DNA of 64,000 nt. Origin: an uncultured Dialister sp. Lineage in GTDB: Bacteria > Bacillota > Negativicutes > Veillonellales > Dialisteraceae. Shown here piece by piece: positions 42,811 through 51,304 of the stretch (the stretch's first letter is position 1; each line of letters opens with the position of its first letter). The DNA is taken from the NCBI GenBank assembly GCA_900545365.1, contig UQYL01000002.1, positions 66,482 to 130,481 of the forward strand, in the 5' to 3' direction. The notes beneath the pieces are model-generated. The model saw only the letters and a list, made by a program, of their open reading frames with translations. It was not told the origin of the DNA and searched no databases. The position numbers were made by a program, and so were the translations under genes.

Positions 42811-43421
42811 TCGTAGCGGGCATCGGCCCGGGAAGCCGGGAATATATCCTGCCGAAGGCGCTTCACGCCATCGAATCCGCGAAATATCTGGCTGGAGGAC
42901 GGCGGGCGCTGGCGGATTTCGCTTCCGCCGGGCAGGAGACGTATCCTGTCACGGGGAAATTGTCCGAACTGGCGGACTGGATCAGAGGAGCGCTTGCGTG
43001 CGGCGATGTGATTGTCATGGTGAGCGGCGATCCGGGGTTTTATAGCCTGCTCCCGTGGCTGAAAAAGCAGTTTGCCCATACGGAGATCGAAGTCATCCCG
43101 GGGATTTCTTCCGTGCAGGCGGCCTTCTGCTGCATCGGCGAGCCGTGGCAGGGCGCGGATTGGCTGTCTTTTCACGGGCGGACGCCGGAAGAGGAAAAAC
43201 TGGTCTATCGGCCGGGGAGGAAACTGGCGTTTCTCACAGATCACGGACATGATCCCGCCTATATCGCCGGACAGCTTATGGAAAGGGGGTGGCCGGAAGA
43301 AACGCGCGCGGCAGCGGCGGAGCATATTTCGTATGAAAATCAGAATATACAGACCGGAACGCTCAAAGACATGAGGGAGCTGACCGGTTTTGGTGAATCT
43401 GTACTGGTGGTGATGGGATAA
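42795..43421 (+). CDS. cbiE: cobalt-precorrin-7 C5-methyltransferase
   Basis: C5-methyltransferase subunit of the 6Y step. It has 208 residues and the tetrapyrrole methylase fold: VAGIGPGSREYILPKA at the start, VMVSGDPGFYSLL and VIPGISSVQAA. In many aerobes it is fused to CbiT as CobL; here the two are separate. Its last base is the first base of cbiT. Confidence 0.93.
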   Translation: MEHRLIVAGIGPGSREYILPKALHAIESAKYLAGGRRALADFASAGQETYPVTGKLSELADWIRGALACGDVIVMVSGDPGFYSLLPWLKKQFAHTEIEVIPGISSVQAAFCCIGEPWQGADWLSFHGRTPEEEKLVYRPGRKLAFLTDHGHDPAYIAGQLMERGWPEETRAAAAEHISYENQNIQTGTLKDMRELTGFGESVLVVMG

Positions 43422-43993
43422 TGCGGACATTGGGCATCCCAGACGAAGAATTCATCCGGGGAAAGGTGCCGATGACGAAAGCGGAGATCCGGGCTATGGT
43501 CATGGTCAAAGCGGCCATTGCGTCCGGAGACTGTGTGGCGGACATCGGCGCGGGAACGGGTTCTTTGTCAGTGGAAGCGGCGCTCTGCGCAGAGCATGGG
43601 AAGGTCTATGCCATAGAAAGAAATCCGGAAGGCGCATCGCTCATCCGGGAAAACGCCGACCGCTTCGGCTGCGGAAATATTGAAGTCATACAGGGAACCG
43701 CTCCGGAGGCCATGGAAGCACTGCCGGAATGCCAGGTGATCCTGATCGGCGGCAGCGGCGGAAATCTGAAAGAGATCATCGACTGCGCCGACGCGCACCT
43801 GGCGCGGGGCGGGCGGATGGTCCTGACATCGGTGACCGCGGAGACGACCGGCGTGATCGTAGAGGAATTCCGCGGAAGAGAGTATGATTTCAGCGGCTTC
43901 CAGATGCAGGTCAGCCGCCTGAGGAAGTTGGGGCGGTATCATCTGTACGATCCGCTGAGTCCGGTATTTATTTTTACGGCAGTGAAAAAATAA
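43421..43993 (+). CDS. cbiT: cobalt-precorrin-6B C15-methyltransferase (decarboxylating)
   Basis: Methylates C15 and decarboxylates the side chain. It has 190 residues and a class I SAM-methyltransferase fold, with the SAM loop ADIGAGTGSLSVEAAL and a following VYAIERN. GIPDEEFIRGKVPMTKAEIR at the N-terminus is the CbiT signature. It is one-base coupled to cbiE. Confidence 0.93.
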   Translation: MRTLGIPDEEFIRGKVPMTKAEIRAMVMVKAAIASGDCVADIGAGTGSLSVEAALCAEHGKVYAIERNPEGASLIRENADRFGCGNIEVIQGTAPEAMEALPECQVILIGGSGGNLKEIIDCADAHLARGGRMVLTSVTAETTGVIVEEFRGREYDFSGFQMQVSRLRKLGRYHLYDPLSPVFIFTAVKK

Positions 43994-44026
43994 CAGGGAA
44001 ACATTTTATTTTGAGGAGGAATTGCT

Positions 44027-44794
44027 ATGGGGAAAGTGTATTTTATCGGGGCGGGGCCTGGCGATCCGGAGCTGATCACCGTCAAGGGACAGCGGCTGAT
44101 CGCTGAGGCGGATGTCATTATCTACGCGGGATCTCTGGTCAATCCGGAGATCCTGAAATACGGGCGGCCTGACGCGGAAGTCTACAACAGCGCGACCATG
44201 AATCTGGACGAGGTGCTGGATGTGGAGATCCGCGCGGTGCGGGAAGGAAAGACCGTGGCCCGCGTCCATACGGGCGATCCGGCGATCTACGGTGCGATCC
44301 AGGAACAAATGGACGGACTGCGCCGGGCAGGCATCGAAGACTTTGAAGTGATCCCCGGTGTCAGTTCGTTCCTCGCGTCCGCGGCGGTGCTGAAGCAGGA
44401 ATACACACTGCCCAATGTGTCGCAGACGATCATCATCACCCGCATGGAGGGACGCACGCCCATGCCGCCGAAGGAAAATCTGACGTCTCTCGCCCAGCAT
44501 CAGGCGACGATGTGCATTTTCCTCTCTGTGCAGGCGATCGACGAAGTCATGAAAAAGCTGACGGACGGCGGATATGCGCCGGAGACGCCGGTGGCTATCG
44601 TCGTCCGCGCGACCTGGCCGGATCAGAAGATCCTCCGCGGAACGATCGCGACCATCGGGAAGATCATCCACGACGCAGGCGTATCCCGTCAGGCTATGAT
44701 CATCGTAGGGAACGTGCTGGACAGCGATTACGAACTGTCCAAGCTGTATGACAGCAAATTTACGACCATGTTCCGCCAGGGCACGGAAAAATGA
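44027..44794 (+). CDS. cbiF: cobalt-precorrin-4 C11-methyltransferase
   Basis: C11-methyltransferase. Its 255 residues have GAGPGDPELITVKGQRLI, YAGSLVNPEIL, ARVHTGDPAIYGAI and VIPGVSSFLASAA, all diagnostic of CbiF/CobM. GAGGAGG lies upstream. It overlaps cbiG by 4 bases. Confidence 0.95.
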   Translation: MGKVYFIGAGPGDPELITVKGQRLIAEADVIIYAGSLVNPEILKYGRPDAEVYNSATMNLDEVLDVEIRAVREGKTVARVHTGDPAIYGAIQEQMDGLRRAGIEDFEVIPGVSSFLASAAVLKQEYTLPNVSQTIIITRMEGRTPMPPKENLTSLAQHQATMCIFLSVQAIDEVMKKLTDGGYAPETPVAIVVRATWPDQKILRGTIATIGKIIHDAGVSRQAMIIVGNVLDSDYELSKLYDSKFTTMFRQGTEK

Positions 44795-45879
44795 AGTACG
44801 CCGTGATTTCTGTTTCCAGAGAAGGTGCGCTTCTCGGACAGAAAGTGAGGGCCCGCCTCGGCGGAGACGGCACCTGCTATGAGCGGATCGGCGCGGAGAG
44901 CGGCGGGGAAGCGCAGTATTTCCGGCGCACCTTTGCGCTGACGGAGGAAATTTTCTCCCGCTATGACGGGCTTCTGTACATCATGGCCTGCGGCATTGCC
45001 GTCCGGGCGGCGGCGCCGCACATCGTGAGCAAGGCATCCGACCCGGCGGTGCTCGTCATGGACGAATGCGGGCAGCATTGCATCTCGCTGCTTTCCGGTC
45101 ATCTGGGCGGGGCCAACGACTGGGCGCGGGAGACCGCCGCGGCGGTCGGCGCGGATCCGGTCATCACGACGGCGACCGACGTGCACGGGCGGCGCGCGCC
45201 TGACGATCTGGCGCGCATTCTCCACATGCGGGTGGAGCCTCTTCCCGCACTGAAAACGGTGAACAGTGCCGTCGCGGAAGGAAAGCCTTTCGCGTGGCTC
45301 GTCGATCCGGAAGCGGACGGCGCCGGCGACATTCTGCGGCGGATGCATGCGCTCGGCATACAGGCGGAATATTACGGGAAAGAAAATGCGGCGGAGGCTG
45401 CAGCGGTGATTTCGGAAAGAGATCTGCCGATGTCTGTGCCGCATGTGTATCTCCGGCCGAAAAATCTGTATGTGGGAATGGGCTGTAAAAAAGGCGTTTC
45501 CGAAGAACTGGTGCGGAGCGCTTTTCAGCAGGCCATGGAAAAAGGCGGCTTTTATCCGTACCAGGTGAAAGCGCTGGCCAGCGTCGATGTGAAGGCCGGA
45601 GAAAAAGGATTACTGGATTTTGCGGAACATATGGGTCTGCCCATTCATTTCTATCCTGCGGAGGAGCTCAGGAAATGGGCGGAAGAAAACCATGTGGAGA
45701 TTTCTGAATTTGTAGAAAAAACGATTGGAGTAGGGAACGTATGCGAATCAGCAGCACTCAGGGAAGCGCGGCAGGGGAAAACACTGCTTCCGAAAACAAA
45801 ATTTGCACAGGTCACTGCGGCTGTGGCCGCGGGCTTGTCCGTGTCATCGGTATCGGGCCGGGGCATGAAGAAGAGATGA
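44791..45879 (+). CDS. cbiG: cobalt-precorrin-5A hydrolase
   Basis: Opens the delta-lactone ring to release acetaldehyde. It has 362 residues: an N-terminal half with MACGIAVRAAAPHI and LLSGHLGGANDWAR, and a C-terminal half with VGMGCKKGVSEELV. It starts with ATGA overlap at cbiF. Its last 46 codons are read in another frame by cbiH. The conserved CbiG C-terminal strand (LLPKTKFAQVTAAVA) lies within that overlap, so the reading is real. Confidence 0.92.
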   Translation: MKYAVISVSREGALLGQKVRARLGGDGTCYERIGAESGGEAQYFRRTFALTEEIFSRYDGLLYIMACGIAVRAAAPHIVSKASDPAVLVMDECGQHCISLLSGHLGGANDWARETAAAVGADPVITTATDVHGRRAPDDLARILHMRVEPLPALKTVNSAVAEGKPFAWLVDPEADGAGDILRRMHALGIQAEYYGKENAAEAAAVISERDLPMSVPHVYLRPKNLYVGMGCKKGVSEELVRSAFQQAMEKGGFYPYQVKALASVDVKAGEKGLLDFAEHMGLPIHFYPAEELRKWAEENHVEISEFVEKTIGVGNVCESAALREARQGKTLLPKTKFAQVTAAVAAGLSVSSVSGRGMKKR

Positions 45880-46565
45880 CGCCGAAGGCGGCAAAAGCGA
45901 TCGATGATTCGGAGATCATCGTCGGATACAATACGTACATCGCTCTGATCCGCGACCGGATCGGAGACCGGCCCGTCGTAGGGAACGGAATGCGCCAGGA
46001 AGTAGAGCGGTGCCAGAAAGCGGTGGAGCTCGCGGCGGAAGGGAAAAAAGTCGCGGTCATTTCCTCCGGGGATCCCGGCGTGTACGGCATGGCGGGACTG
46101 GTGCTGGAACTGGCGCAGAAAATACCGGAAGACGTTCGTCCGGAATGCGAGATCATTCCCGGACTGACGGCGGCGAATACATCCGCTGCGGCTCTCGGCG
46201 CGCCTCTCATGCACGATTATGCGGTCATTTCCCTGTCCGATCTCATGACGCCGTGGGAATTGATCAAAAAGAGAGCGAAGCTGGCGGCGGAAGGCGATTT
46301 CGTCATTGCCATTTACAATCCGAAGAGCCGCGGCCGCGCGGATTACCTGAATCAGATCAGGGACATTGTCATGAAATACAGAAAACCCGAGACGCCCGTG
46401 GGTATCGTGCGCAAGGCGGGACGGCCCGGCATGAACTGGACGGTGAGCACGCTGGAAAAACTGCCGGAAGAAGATGTGGACATGCAGTCCACCGTCATTA
46501 TCGGCAACAGCAATACCTATGTGGCCGACGGGCGCATGATCACGCCCCGGGGGTATAAACTGTGA
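45741..46565 (+). CDS. cbiH: cobalt-precorrin-3B C17-methyltransferase with Cys/His N-terminal extension
   Basis: C17-methyltransferase and ring contraction step. The family core starts at GLVRVIGIGPGHEEEMT (residue 31 on) and includes VISSGDPGVYGMAG and IIPGLTAANTSAAALGAPL. Upstream of the core lies a 30-residue extension with Cys22, His25, Cys26 and Cys28 (CTGHCGCG). The only in-frame ATG is 45741, preceded by GGAGTAGGG, and it places 139 bases inside cbiG. The extension may bind metal or an iron-sulfur cluster; that is inference. It overlaps cbiJ by 4 bases. Confidence 0.9.
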   Translation: MRISSTQGSAAGENTASENKICTGHCGCGRGLVRVIGIGPGHEEEMTPKAAKAIDDSEIIVGYNTYIALIRDRIGDRPVVGNGMRQEVERCQKAVELAAEGKKVAVISSGDPGVYGMAGLVLELAQKIPEDVRPECEIIPGLTAANTSAAALGAPLMHDYAVISLSDLMTPWELIKKRAKLAAEGDFVIAIYNPKSRGRADYLNQIRDIVMKYRKPETPVGIVRKAGRPGMNWTVSTLEKLPEEDVDMQSTVIIGNSNTYVADGRMITPRGYKL

Positions 46566-47380
46566 TCTGGATCATTTCCGGGACGCAGGACGGAAGAGAG
46601 ATCGGGGCGAAGCTGGCAGACTGGATAAAAACACAGCCCCGTATCAGAGATACGGAGATCCTCATGACGGTGGTGAGCCAGTACGGGAAACGGCTGGCCT
46701 GCCATGAAGGGATCGAAGTCGAAGTGGGACGCTTTACGGAAGAGGATATGCTCCGGGAGATCAGCGGAAAAAAGATCACCGTTATCCTGGACTGCAGTCA
46801 TCCCTATGCGGCGGTCGTGTCGGAAACGGCGCGGGCGGCCTGCCGGAAGGCGGGGATTGCTTATGTCCGGTATGAAAGACCGGAAATCGCGCTGCCTGAT
46901 TATGAGAAGCTGCATCACGCGGCCGATGAAAAGGAAGCGGCGGAGATCGCCGGCCCGCTGGGAGACAATATCCTTCTCACGACGGGATCGAAAACGCTGG
47001 CGGCTTTCGTCCATGCGGATGCGCTGAAAGGAAAGACTCTCTGGGCGCGTGTGCTTCCTCTGTCCGGCGTGATTAAAATGTGTGAGGAGCTGGGCCTGAA
47101 GGCCAGGAATATCATTGCGGTGCAGGGCCCCTTTTCGTATGAAATGAACCGGGCCATGATCCGCGATTATCATGCGGACGTCATGATTACCAAGAACAGC
47201 GGCCTTGTCGGCGGCAGCGATACGAAGCTGCGGGCGGCCATGGATGAGCATATCCATGTCATCGTCATTGACAGGCCGAAAGCTTCTCTGGACGGCGCCC
47301 CCGTATTTTCTTCACAGGAGCAAGTATTGACATATATGGAGGAACATCATGAATTTTATAAAGAATCCGCGGGCCATTGA
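46562..47380 (+). CDS. cbiJ: cobalt-precorrin-6A reductase
   Basis: NAD(P)H-dependent reduction of cobalt-precorrin-6A. It has 272 residues with IWIISGTQDGREIGAKLA at the start and DCSHPYAAVVSETAR and ITKNSGLVGGSDTKLRAA further on, all CbiJ/CobK motifs. It starts at GTG 46562, overlapping the cbiH stop. It overlaps cbiC by 32 bases. Confidence 0.93.
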   Translation: MIWIISGTQDGREIGAKLADWIKTQPRIRDTEILMTVVSQYGKRLACHEGIEVEVGRFTEEDMLREISGKKITVILDCSHPYAAVVSETARAACRKAGIAYVRYERPEIALPDYEKLHHAADEKEAAEIAGPLGDNILLTTGSKTLAAFVHADALKGKTLWARVLPLSGVIKMCEELGLKARNIIAVQGPFSYEMNRAMIRDYHADVMITKNSGLVGGSDTKLRAAMDEHIHVIVIDRPKASLDGAPVFSSQEQVLTYMEEHHEFYKESAGH

Positions 47381-48008
47381 GGAGAACAGCATGGAGCTGA
47401 TCTATCCTTTCATCAAGGATATGGATCTCACTGCGGAAGAAATCACCGTGTATTCCCGGATGATCCATGCGTCGGGCGATGTGGATTACGGCCATCTGAT
47501 TCACACGAGCAAGGGCGCGGTGGCCGCGGGGATCCAGGCGCTTCGGAAGGGATGCAACATTTACTGCGACGTCACCATGGTGCAGACGGGCATCAATAAG
47601 AGAGCGCTTTCCGTGCTCGGCGGGCAGACGTTCTGCCGCATTGCCGATCCCGCTGTGGCGGCGAGTGCGAAGGAAAAGAACATTTCCCGCTCCATGGAAG
47701 CCATGAATTCCTTCGGCGAGGAGCTGAACGGTTCCATTGTTGCCATTGGAAATGCGCCGACCGCGCTGTTTGAAGTGATCCGTATGATCAAAGAAGAAGG
47801 GATCACGCCCGCGCTCATCATCGGCATCCCCGTGGGATTCGTCGGTGCCGCGGAATCGAAGGAAATGCTGATCCAGGAGAGCACCGTTCCGTACATCACC
47901 GTGCGCGGAACGAAAGGAGGCAGCCCGATCGTTGCGTCCGTCGTCAATGCGCTGCTGTACAATCTCGTAAGACGGGACAACATGCTCTACGTCAATAAGA
48001 CGCTCTGA
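47349..48008 (+). CDS. cbiC: cobalt-precorrin-8 methylmutase
   Basis: Moves the methyl group from C11 to C12 to give cobyrinate. The 219-residue enzyme shows the catalytic His40 in SRMIHASGDVDY, CDVTMVQTGI and GNAPTALFEVI. GGAGGAA precedes the ATG. It is the last biosynthetic gene of the operon; a 65-bp gap leads to the transporter genes. Confidence 0.94.
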   Translation: MNFIKNPRAIEENSMELIYPFIKDMDLTAEEITVYSRMIHASGDVDYGHLIHTSKGAVAAGIQALRKGCNIYCDVTMVQTGINKRALSVLGGQTFCRIADPAVAASAKEKNISRSMEAMNSFGEELNGSIVAIGNAPTALFEVIRMIKEEGITPALIIGIPVGFVGAAESKEMLIQESTVPYITVRGTKGGSPIVASVVNALLYNLVRRDNMLYVNKTL

Positions 48009-48073
48009 GCGAAGACCGGTAAGCCGCCGCTTCCGGGCGGAATGAAAAAATCGGAAGAGCTTACGGAGGAAAG

Positions 48074-49081
48074 ATGAAAAGGGAAACAGAAAACACTGCG
48101 GGAGCCGGCCGGACATTCCGGCTGAGCATGCTCATCGTATTTTTTATCTTTGCTTCGGCGGCGATGGTAGGCAGCCTGATTTTCGGTTCGGCGGATATTT
48201 CCATGGGACGGATACTGGAGATCCTTTTCGGGAAAGTGACCGGGACGGACGGCATGGTCATATGGAATATTCGGTTTCCAAGAAATATCGTGGGCGCGCT
48301 GGTCGGGGCCGACCTGGCGGTGGCCGGAGCCATTTTGCAGGCAGTCATGAAAAATCCGCTCGCCGATCCGGGCATCGTCGGCGTGTCGAGCGGCGCCGGT
48401 CTGGCAGGCGTGATCATGCTCATTTTTCTGCCGGAAGCGTCGCTGCTTCTGACGCCGGTCGCTTTTATCGGGGCTATGCTGTCGGCAGGCGCGGTATACG
48501 CGCTGGCGTGGAAGAACGGTATCCGGCCGAGCCGGATCATACTGGCCGGTGTGGCGGTCAGCGCTTTTCTCGGAAGCGGCATCTCCGCCATTCTCGTTTT
48601 TTATTCTGACCGGGTGCAGGGCGCGCTTCTCTGGATGGTAGGCGGACTGTCCGCGCGGAGCTGGCCGCAGGTGGAAGCGCTTTTTCCCTATACAGTGCTG
48701 GGGCTGATCTTTGCCATGTGCGGGGCCAGAGCGCTCACCATCCTGTCGCTCGGCGATGAAACGGCGCGCGGTCTGGGACTGCCGGTAGAGAAAATACGGT
48801 TTCTCATGACGGCGGCTGCAGCGCTTCTCGCGGCGGGCGCAGTGAGTATCGCCGGACTGATCAGCTTTGTAGGACTGGTCGTTCCCCACATTGTGCGGCT
48901 CATCATCGGCTCAGACTACAAATTCCTGATCCCCGGATCGGCGTTGCTCGGCGCGGGCGTGCTCGTTCTGTGCGATACGCTGGGGCGGACGGTCTTCGCG
49001 CCGGTGGAGATTCCAGCGGGGATCATCATGGCCTTTCTCGGCGCGCCGTTCTTTCTGTACCTGCTGAGGAGGAGCGCGTGA
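48074..49081 (+). CDS. FecCD/BtuC-type ABC permease
   Basis: A 335-residue membrane protein with about ten segments. FPRNIVGALVGADLAVAGAILQ and NPLADPGIVGVSSGAGLAG are classic BtuC/FecCD motifs, with GLISFVGLVVPHIVRL near the C-terminus. Given the upstream cobalamin genes it probably imports corrinoids, though heme or siderophores cannot be excluded. GGAGG precedes the ATG; its stop overlaps the ATPase start. Confidence 0.88.
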   Translation: MKRETENTAGAGRTFRLSMLIVFFIFASAAMVGSLIFGSADISMGRILEILFGKVTGTDGMVIWNIRFPRNIVGALVGADLAVAGAILQAVMKNPLADPGIVGVSSGAGLAGVIMLIFLPEASLLLTPVAFIGAMLSAGAVYALAWKNGIRPSRIILAGVAVSAFLGSGISAILVFYSDRVQGALLWMVGGLSARSWPQVEALFPYTVLGLIFAMCGARALTILSLGDETARGLGLPVEKIRFLMTAAAALLAAGAVSIAGLISFVGLVVPHIVRLIIGSDYKFLIPGSALLGAGVLVLCDTLGRTVFAPVEIPAGIIMAFLGAPFFLYLLRRSA

Positions 49082-49899
49082 TGGAAACGGCTATCGAAGT
49101 CTCCGGCGTAAAAGTTTCTTTTGGCGCTCATCACGTACTGCGCGGCGTAGACTGCGCCGTAGAAACGGGAAGCATCGTTACATTCCTTGGCCGGAACGGC
49201 TGCGGGAAGTCGACGCTCCTGAAAGTGATCACCGGCAATCTCCGTCCCGATGAAGGGGCGGTCGCCATCGGCGGCAGGCCGCTCTCTTCGTACAGCAGCA
49301 GCGAACTGGCGCGGTATGTGGCTTTTTTGCCGCAGGTGCATGAGATGCCGAAAGACATGACCAGCCTTGAACTGGTCGCCTGCGGGCGGTATCCGTATCA
49401 GCACTGGTGGAGCGGCGTTTCTTCGCGGGACAAAGAAGTCGTGGCGGAGGCCATGAAGCGGACGAATACGTACCACCTGAAAGACCGGACGGTGGTGTCC
49501 CTCTCCGGCGGCGAGCGGCAGCGCGTGTGGATCGCCATGGCGCTGGCCCAGGAGCCGAAGATTCTGATCCTGGACGAACCGACGACCTATCTGGATATCT
49601 GTCATCAGCTGGAAGTGCTGGAGCTGGTGAGCCGGCTGAATCGGGAAGAAGGACTGACCGTGGTCATGGTCCTCCATGATATCAATCAGGCCTGCCGCTA
49701 TTCGACGAAACTGTGCCTCTTGGAAAACGGTGTCATCCGGCGGAGCGGCCCGCCGAAAGACGTGATGACGCCGGGCGTGCTGGCGGAAGTGTTTGAAGTC
49801 GATGCGGAAATGGAAGAGCGCGGCGGCCGGCCGAGCGTCATCATCAACGGCCTGTGCAGGAGCGGAGAACGGCATCCCGGCGGGGAATGCAGGGAATAA
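49081..49899 (+). CDS. FepC/BtuD-type ABC ATP-binding protein
   Basis: ATPase of the same importer. It has 272 residues: Walker A GRNGCGKST, signature LSGGERQRVWIA, Walker B ILILDEPTTYLD and the His switch VLHDINQA. The start at ATG 49081 overlaps the permease stop (GTGATG), with GAGGAGG upstream. The solute-binding subunit is not next; a BtuF-like gene lies 1.4 kb away on the other strand. Confidence 0.9.
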   Translation: METAIEVSGVKVSFGAHHVLRGVDCAVETGSIVTFLGRNGCGKSTLLKVITGNLRPDEGAVAIGGRPLSSYSSSELARYVAFLPQVHEMPKDMTSLELVACGRYPYQHWWSGVSSRDKEVVAEAMKRTNTYHLKDRTVVSLSGGERQRVWIAMALAQEPKILILDEPTTYLDICHQLEVLELVSRLNREEGLTVVMVLHDINQACRYSTKLCLLENGVIRRSGPPKDVMTPGVLAEVFEVDAEMEERGGRPSVIINGLCRSGERHPGGECRE

Positions 49900-49903
49900 T
49901 AAA

Positions 49904-49944
49904 GCCAGCGGTATTTTTCGGAAAGGAAAACACCGCTGGTTTTT
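49904..49944 (+). terminator. cobalamin operon terminator
   Basis: CCAGCGGT and ACCGCTGG pair around a 19-base loop, followed by TTTTT. Confidence 0.8.
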
Positions 49945-50188
49945 GTTGTGCTCTGAATGGCCTGACGAATCCGGTGTATTCCTGGCGCGTAAAAAACTGG
50001 TGAAAAATGGAAAGTCAAATAATTCCAGATGTGATAAAATAATAATAGAGATGGACGAAATATTATAGGAAATGAATTTACCCGTTTCAATGCCAATGAA
50101 ATTTTAGAATCTGCTGCAGAAAAAATATTTTCAATGAAATTCAAGCGAGTATAAATTGGATTCTATGCAAATAAGGATGTGAGACGTT
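49945..50188 (+). other. AT-rich gap with a possible gene remnant
   Basis: Base composition is far more AT-rich than both neighbours. A possible -10 (GATAAAAT near 50033-50040) is followed by only very short frames. One frame without a start reads GNEFTRFNANEILESAA and on to a stop near 50152, which looks like the end of a decayed gene. No homologue can be named. Confidence 0.3.
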
Positions 50189-50270
50189 ATGCAAAAACGA
50201 CAGAAGAAAAAATCATGCATACCGGAAACCACACCTTCTCCCGCTGTCAAAGAGTGGGAAGAGTATTTGC

Positions 50271-50414
50271 ATGACACCAAAAGAAAAATTCTGGTACCGT
50301 GTAAGAAAAGTTTTCATGTTTATTGTGTGCTTTGGGTCTCCCATTTTTCTAACGTTTTCCGCTATCTATGCTATCTACACGAATAAGCCGTTTTTATGGT
50401 ATTTGTTTCATTAA
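50271..50414 (+). CDS. small hydrophobic membrane protein (possible), overlapping another short frame
   Basis: A 47-residue frame with a basic N-terminus (MTPKEKFWYRVRK) and one hydrophobic segment (about 15-38). The composition is that of a small membrane protein. A second frame, 50189-50386, starts MQKRQKKKSC and overlaps it; its first 28 residues followed by this frame would make a smoother protein, so a frameshift or overlapping pair is possible. Ribosome sites are weak for both. Unknown function; may be a remnant. Confidence 0.35.
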   Translation: MTPKEKFWYRVRKVFMFIVCFGSPIFLTFSAIYAIYTNKPFLWYLFH

Positions 50415-50699
50415 TGAAATAATCAAGTCTTAGGGCTTCACATTCTACCAATGAATGATGAAGTCCTTCTTGTTTGGCAGAAAAGGCGGAATACAAATGG
50501 CGGCGGGGAGAGGCAATGCCGTGTTTTGCCTGTTCAATGGAACAGACGCAAATAGCAGCGGCTGTTCAGAATCTTGAATGCCTTTATTTTGACAATATAT
50601 GCGAGATGCCAAAATACCGGTTTGACGGCGAGGCTTTTTGTGGTAAAAATAAAGAAAGGCGATGACGCGTGAATCGGTGTTTTGTCGGGGAGGTCTGTT
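50415..50699 (+). other. gap before ogt
   Basis: Contains a hairpin GGGCTTCA/TGAAGTCC (50433-50440 with 50459-50466) followed by TTCTTGTTT, a weak terminator. A TTGACA near 50588 has no good -10. A 63-codon frame (50474-50665) shows no coding character. Confidence 0.35.
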
Positions 50700-51233
50700 A
50701 TGCAATATATCAGTTATTATGACTCGCCGCTGGGACGCCTCCTGCTGGCGGCGGACGAAGAAGGACTTGTCGGCGCGTGGTTCGAAGGGCAGAAATATTT
50801 TGCTCGCGGACTGGCGAAGGAGTGTGAAGAACGGGAGACGCCGACGCTGGCCGCGGCGAAGCGGTGGCTTGATGTCTATTTTTCTGAAAGAGAGCCGGAT
50901 ATTTCCGTGCCTCTTCATCTGTCGGGGACGGCTTTTCAGAAAGAAGTGTGGCAGATCCTTTGCGGGATCCCTTATGGAGAAACAACGACGTATGGGAAAA
51001 TCACGAAAAAGATGGAGGAAAGGGATGGGCGCGCCTGCGTATCGGCACGGGCCGTGGGCGGCGCTGTCGGACATAATCCGGTCTCTGTCATCGTTCCGTG
51101 CCATCGGGTGGTCGGCGCGGACGGGCGCCTGACGGGATACGCCGGCGGACTGGAGCGAAAAGCGCGGCTGCTGGCGCTGGAAAAGGCGGGCGGAAAGCCG
51201 TTGCATTTTCCTTCAAAAGGCGAGGCGCTGTAA
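50700..51233 (+). CDS. ogt: methylated-DNA-[protein]-cysteine S-methyltransferase
   Basis: Repairs O6-alkylguanine by transferring the alkyl group to its own cysteine. It has 177 residues, with GTAFQKEVWQIL, IPYGETTTYG, the active VPCHRV (Cys134) and GYAGGLERK. ATG 50700 follows GGGGAGG. It is a single gene between the AT-rich gap and a bidirectional terminator. Confidence 0.95.
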   Translation: MQYISYYDSPLGRLLLAADEEGLVGAWFEGQKYFARGLAKECEERETPTLAAAKRWLDVYFSEREPDISVPLHLSGTAFQKEVWQILCGIPYGETTTYGKITKKMEERDGRACVSARAVGGAVGHNPVSVIVPCHRVVGADGRLTGYAGGLERKARLLALEKAGGKPLHFPSKGEAL

Positions 51234-51255
51234 ATCCGATATAGAAAAACCGCAC

Positions 51256-51295
51256 AAAAAAAGACTGGTCAATCTGTTCAGACCGGTCTTTTTTT
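51256..51295. terminator. bidirectional terminator between ogt and BtuF-like gene
   Basis: AAAAAGACTGGTC and GACCGGTCTTTTT around a 10-base loop with T-runs on both sides. Confidence 0.9.
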
Positions 51296-51304
51296 GATGC
51301 GATT

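Noticed and set aside
50474..50665. 63-codon frame before ogt
   Set aside because: No ribosome site, no family resemblance and no coding character; likely chance.
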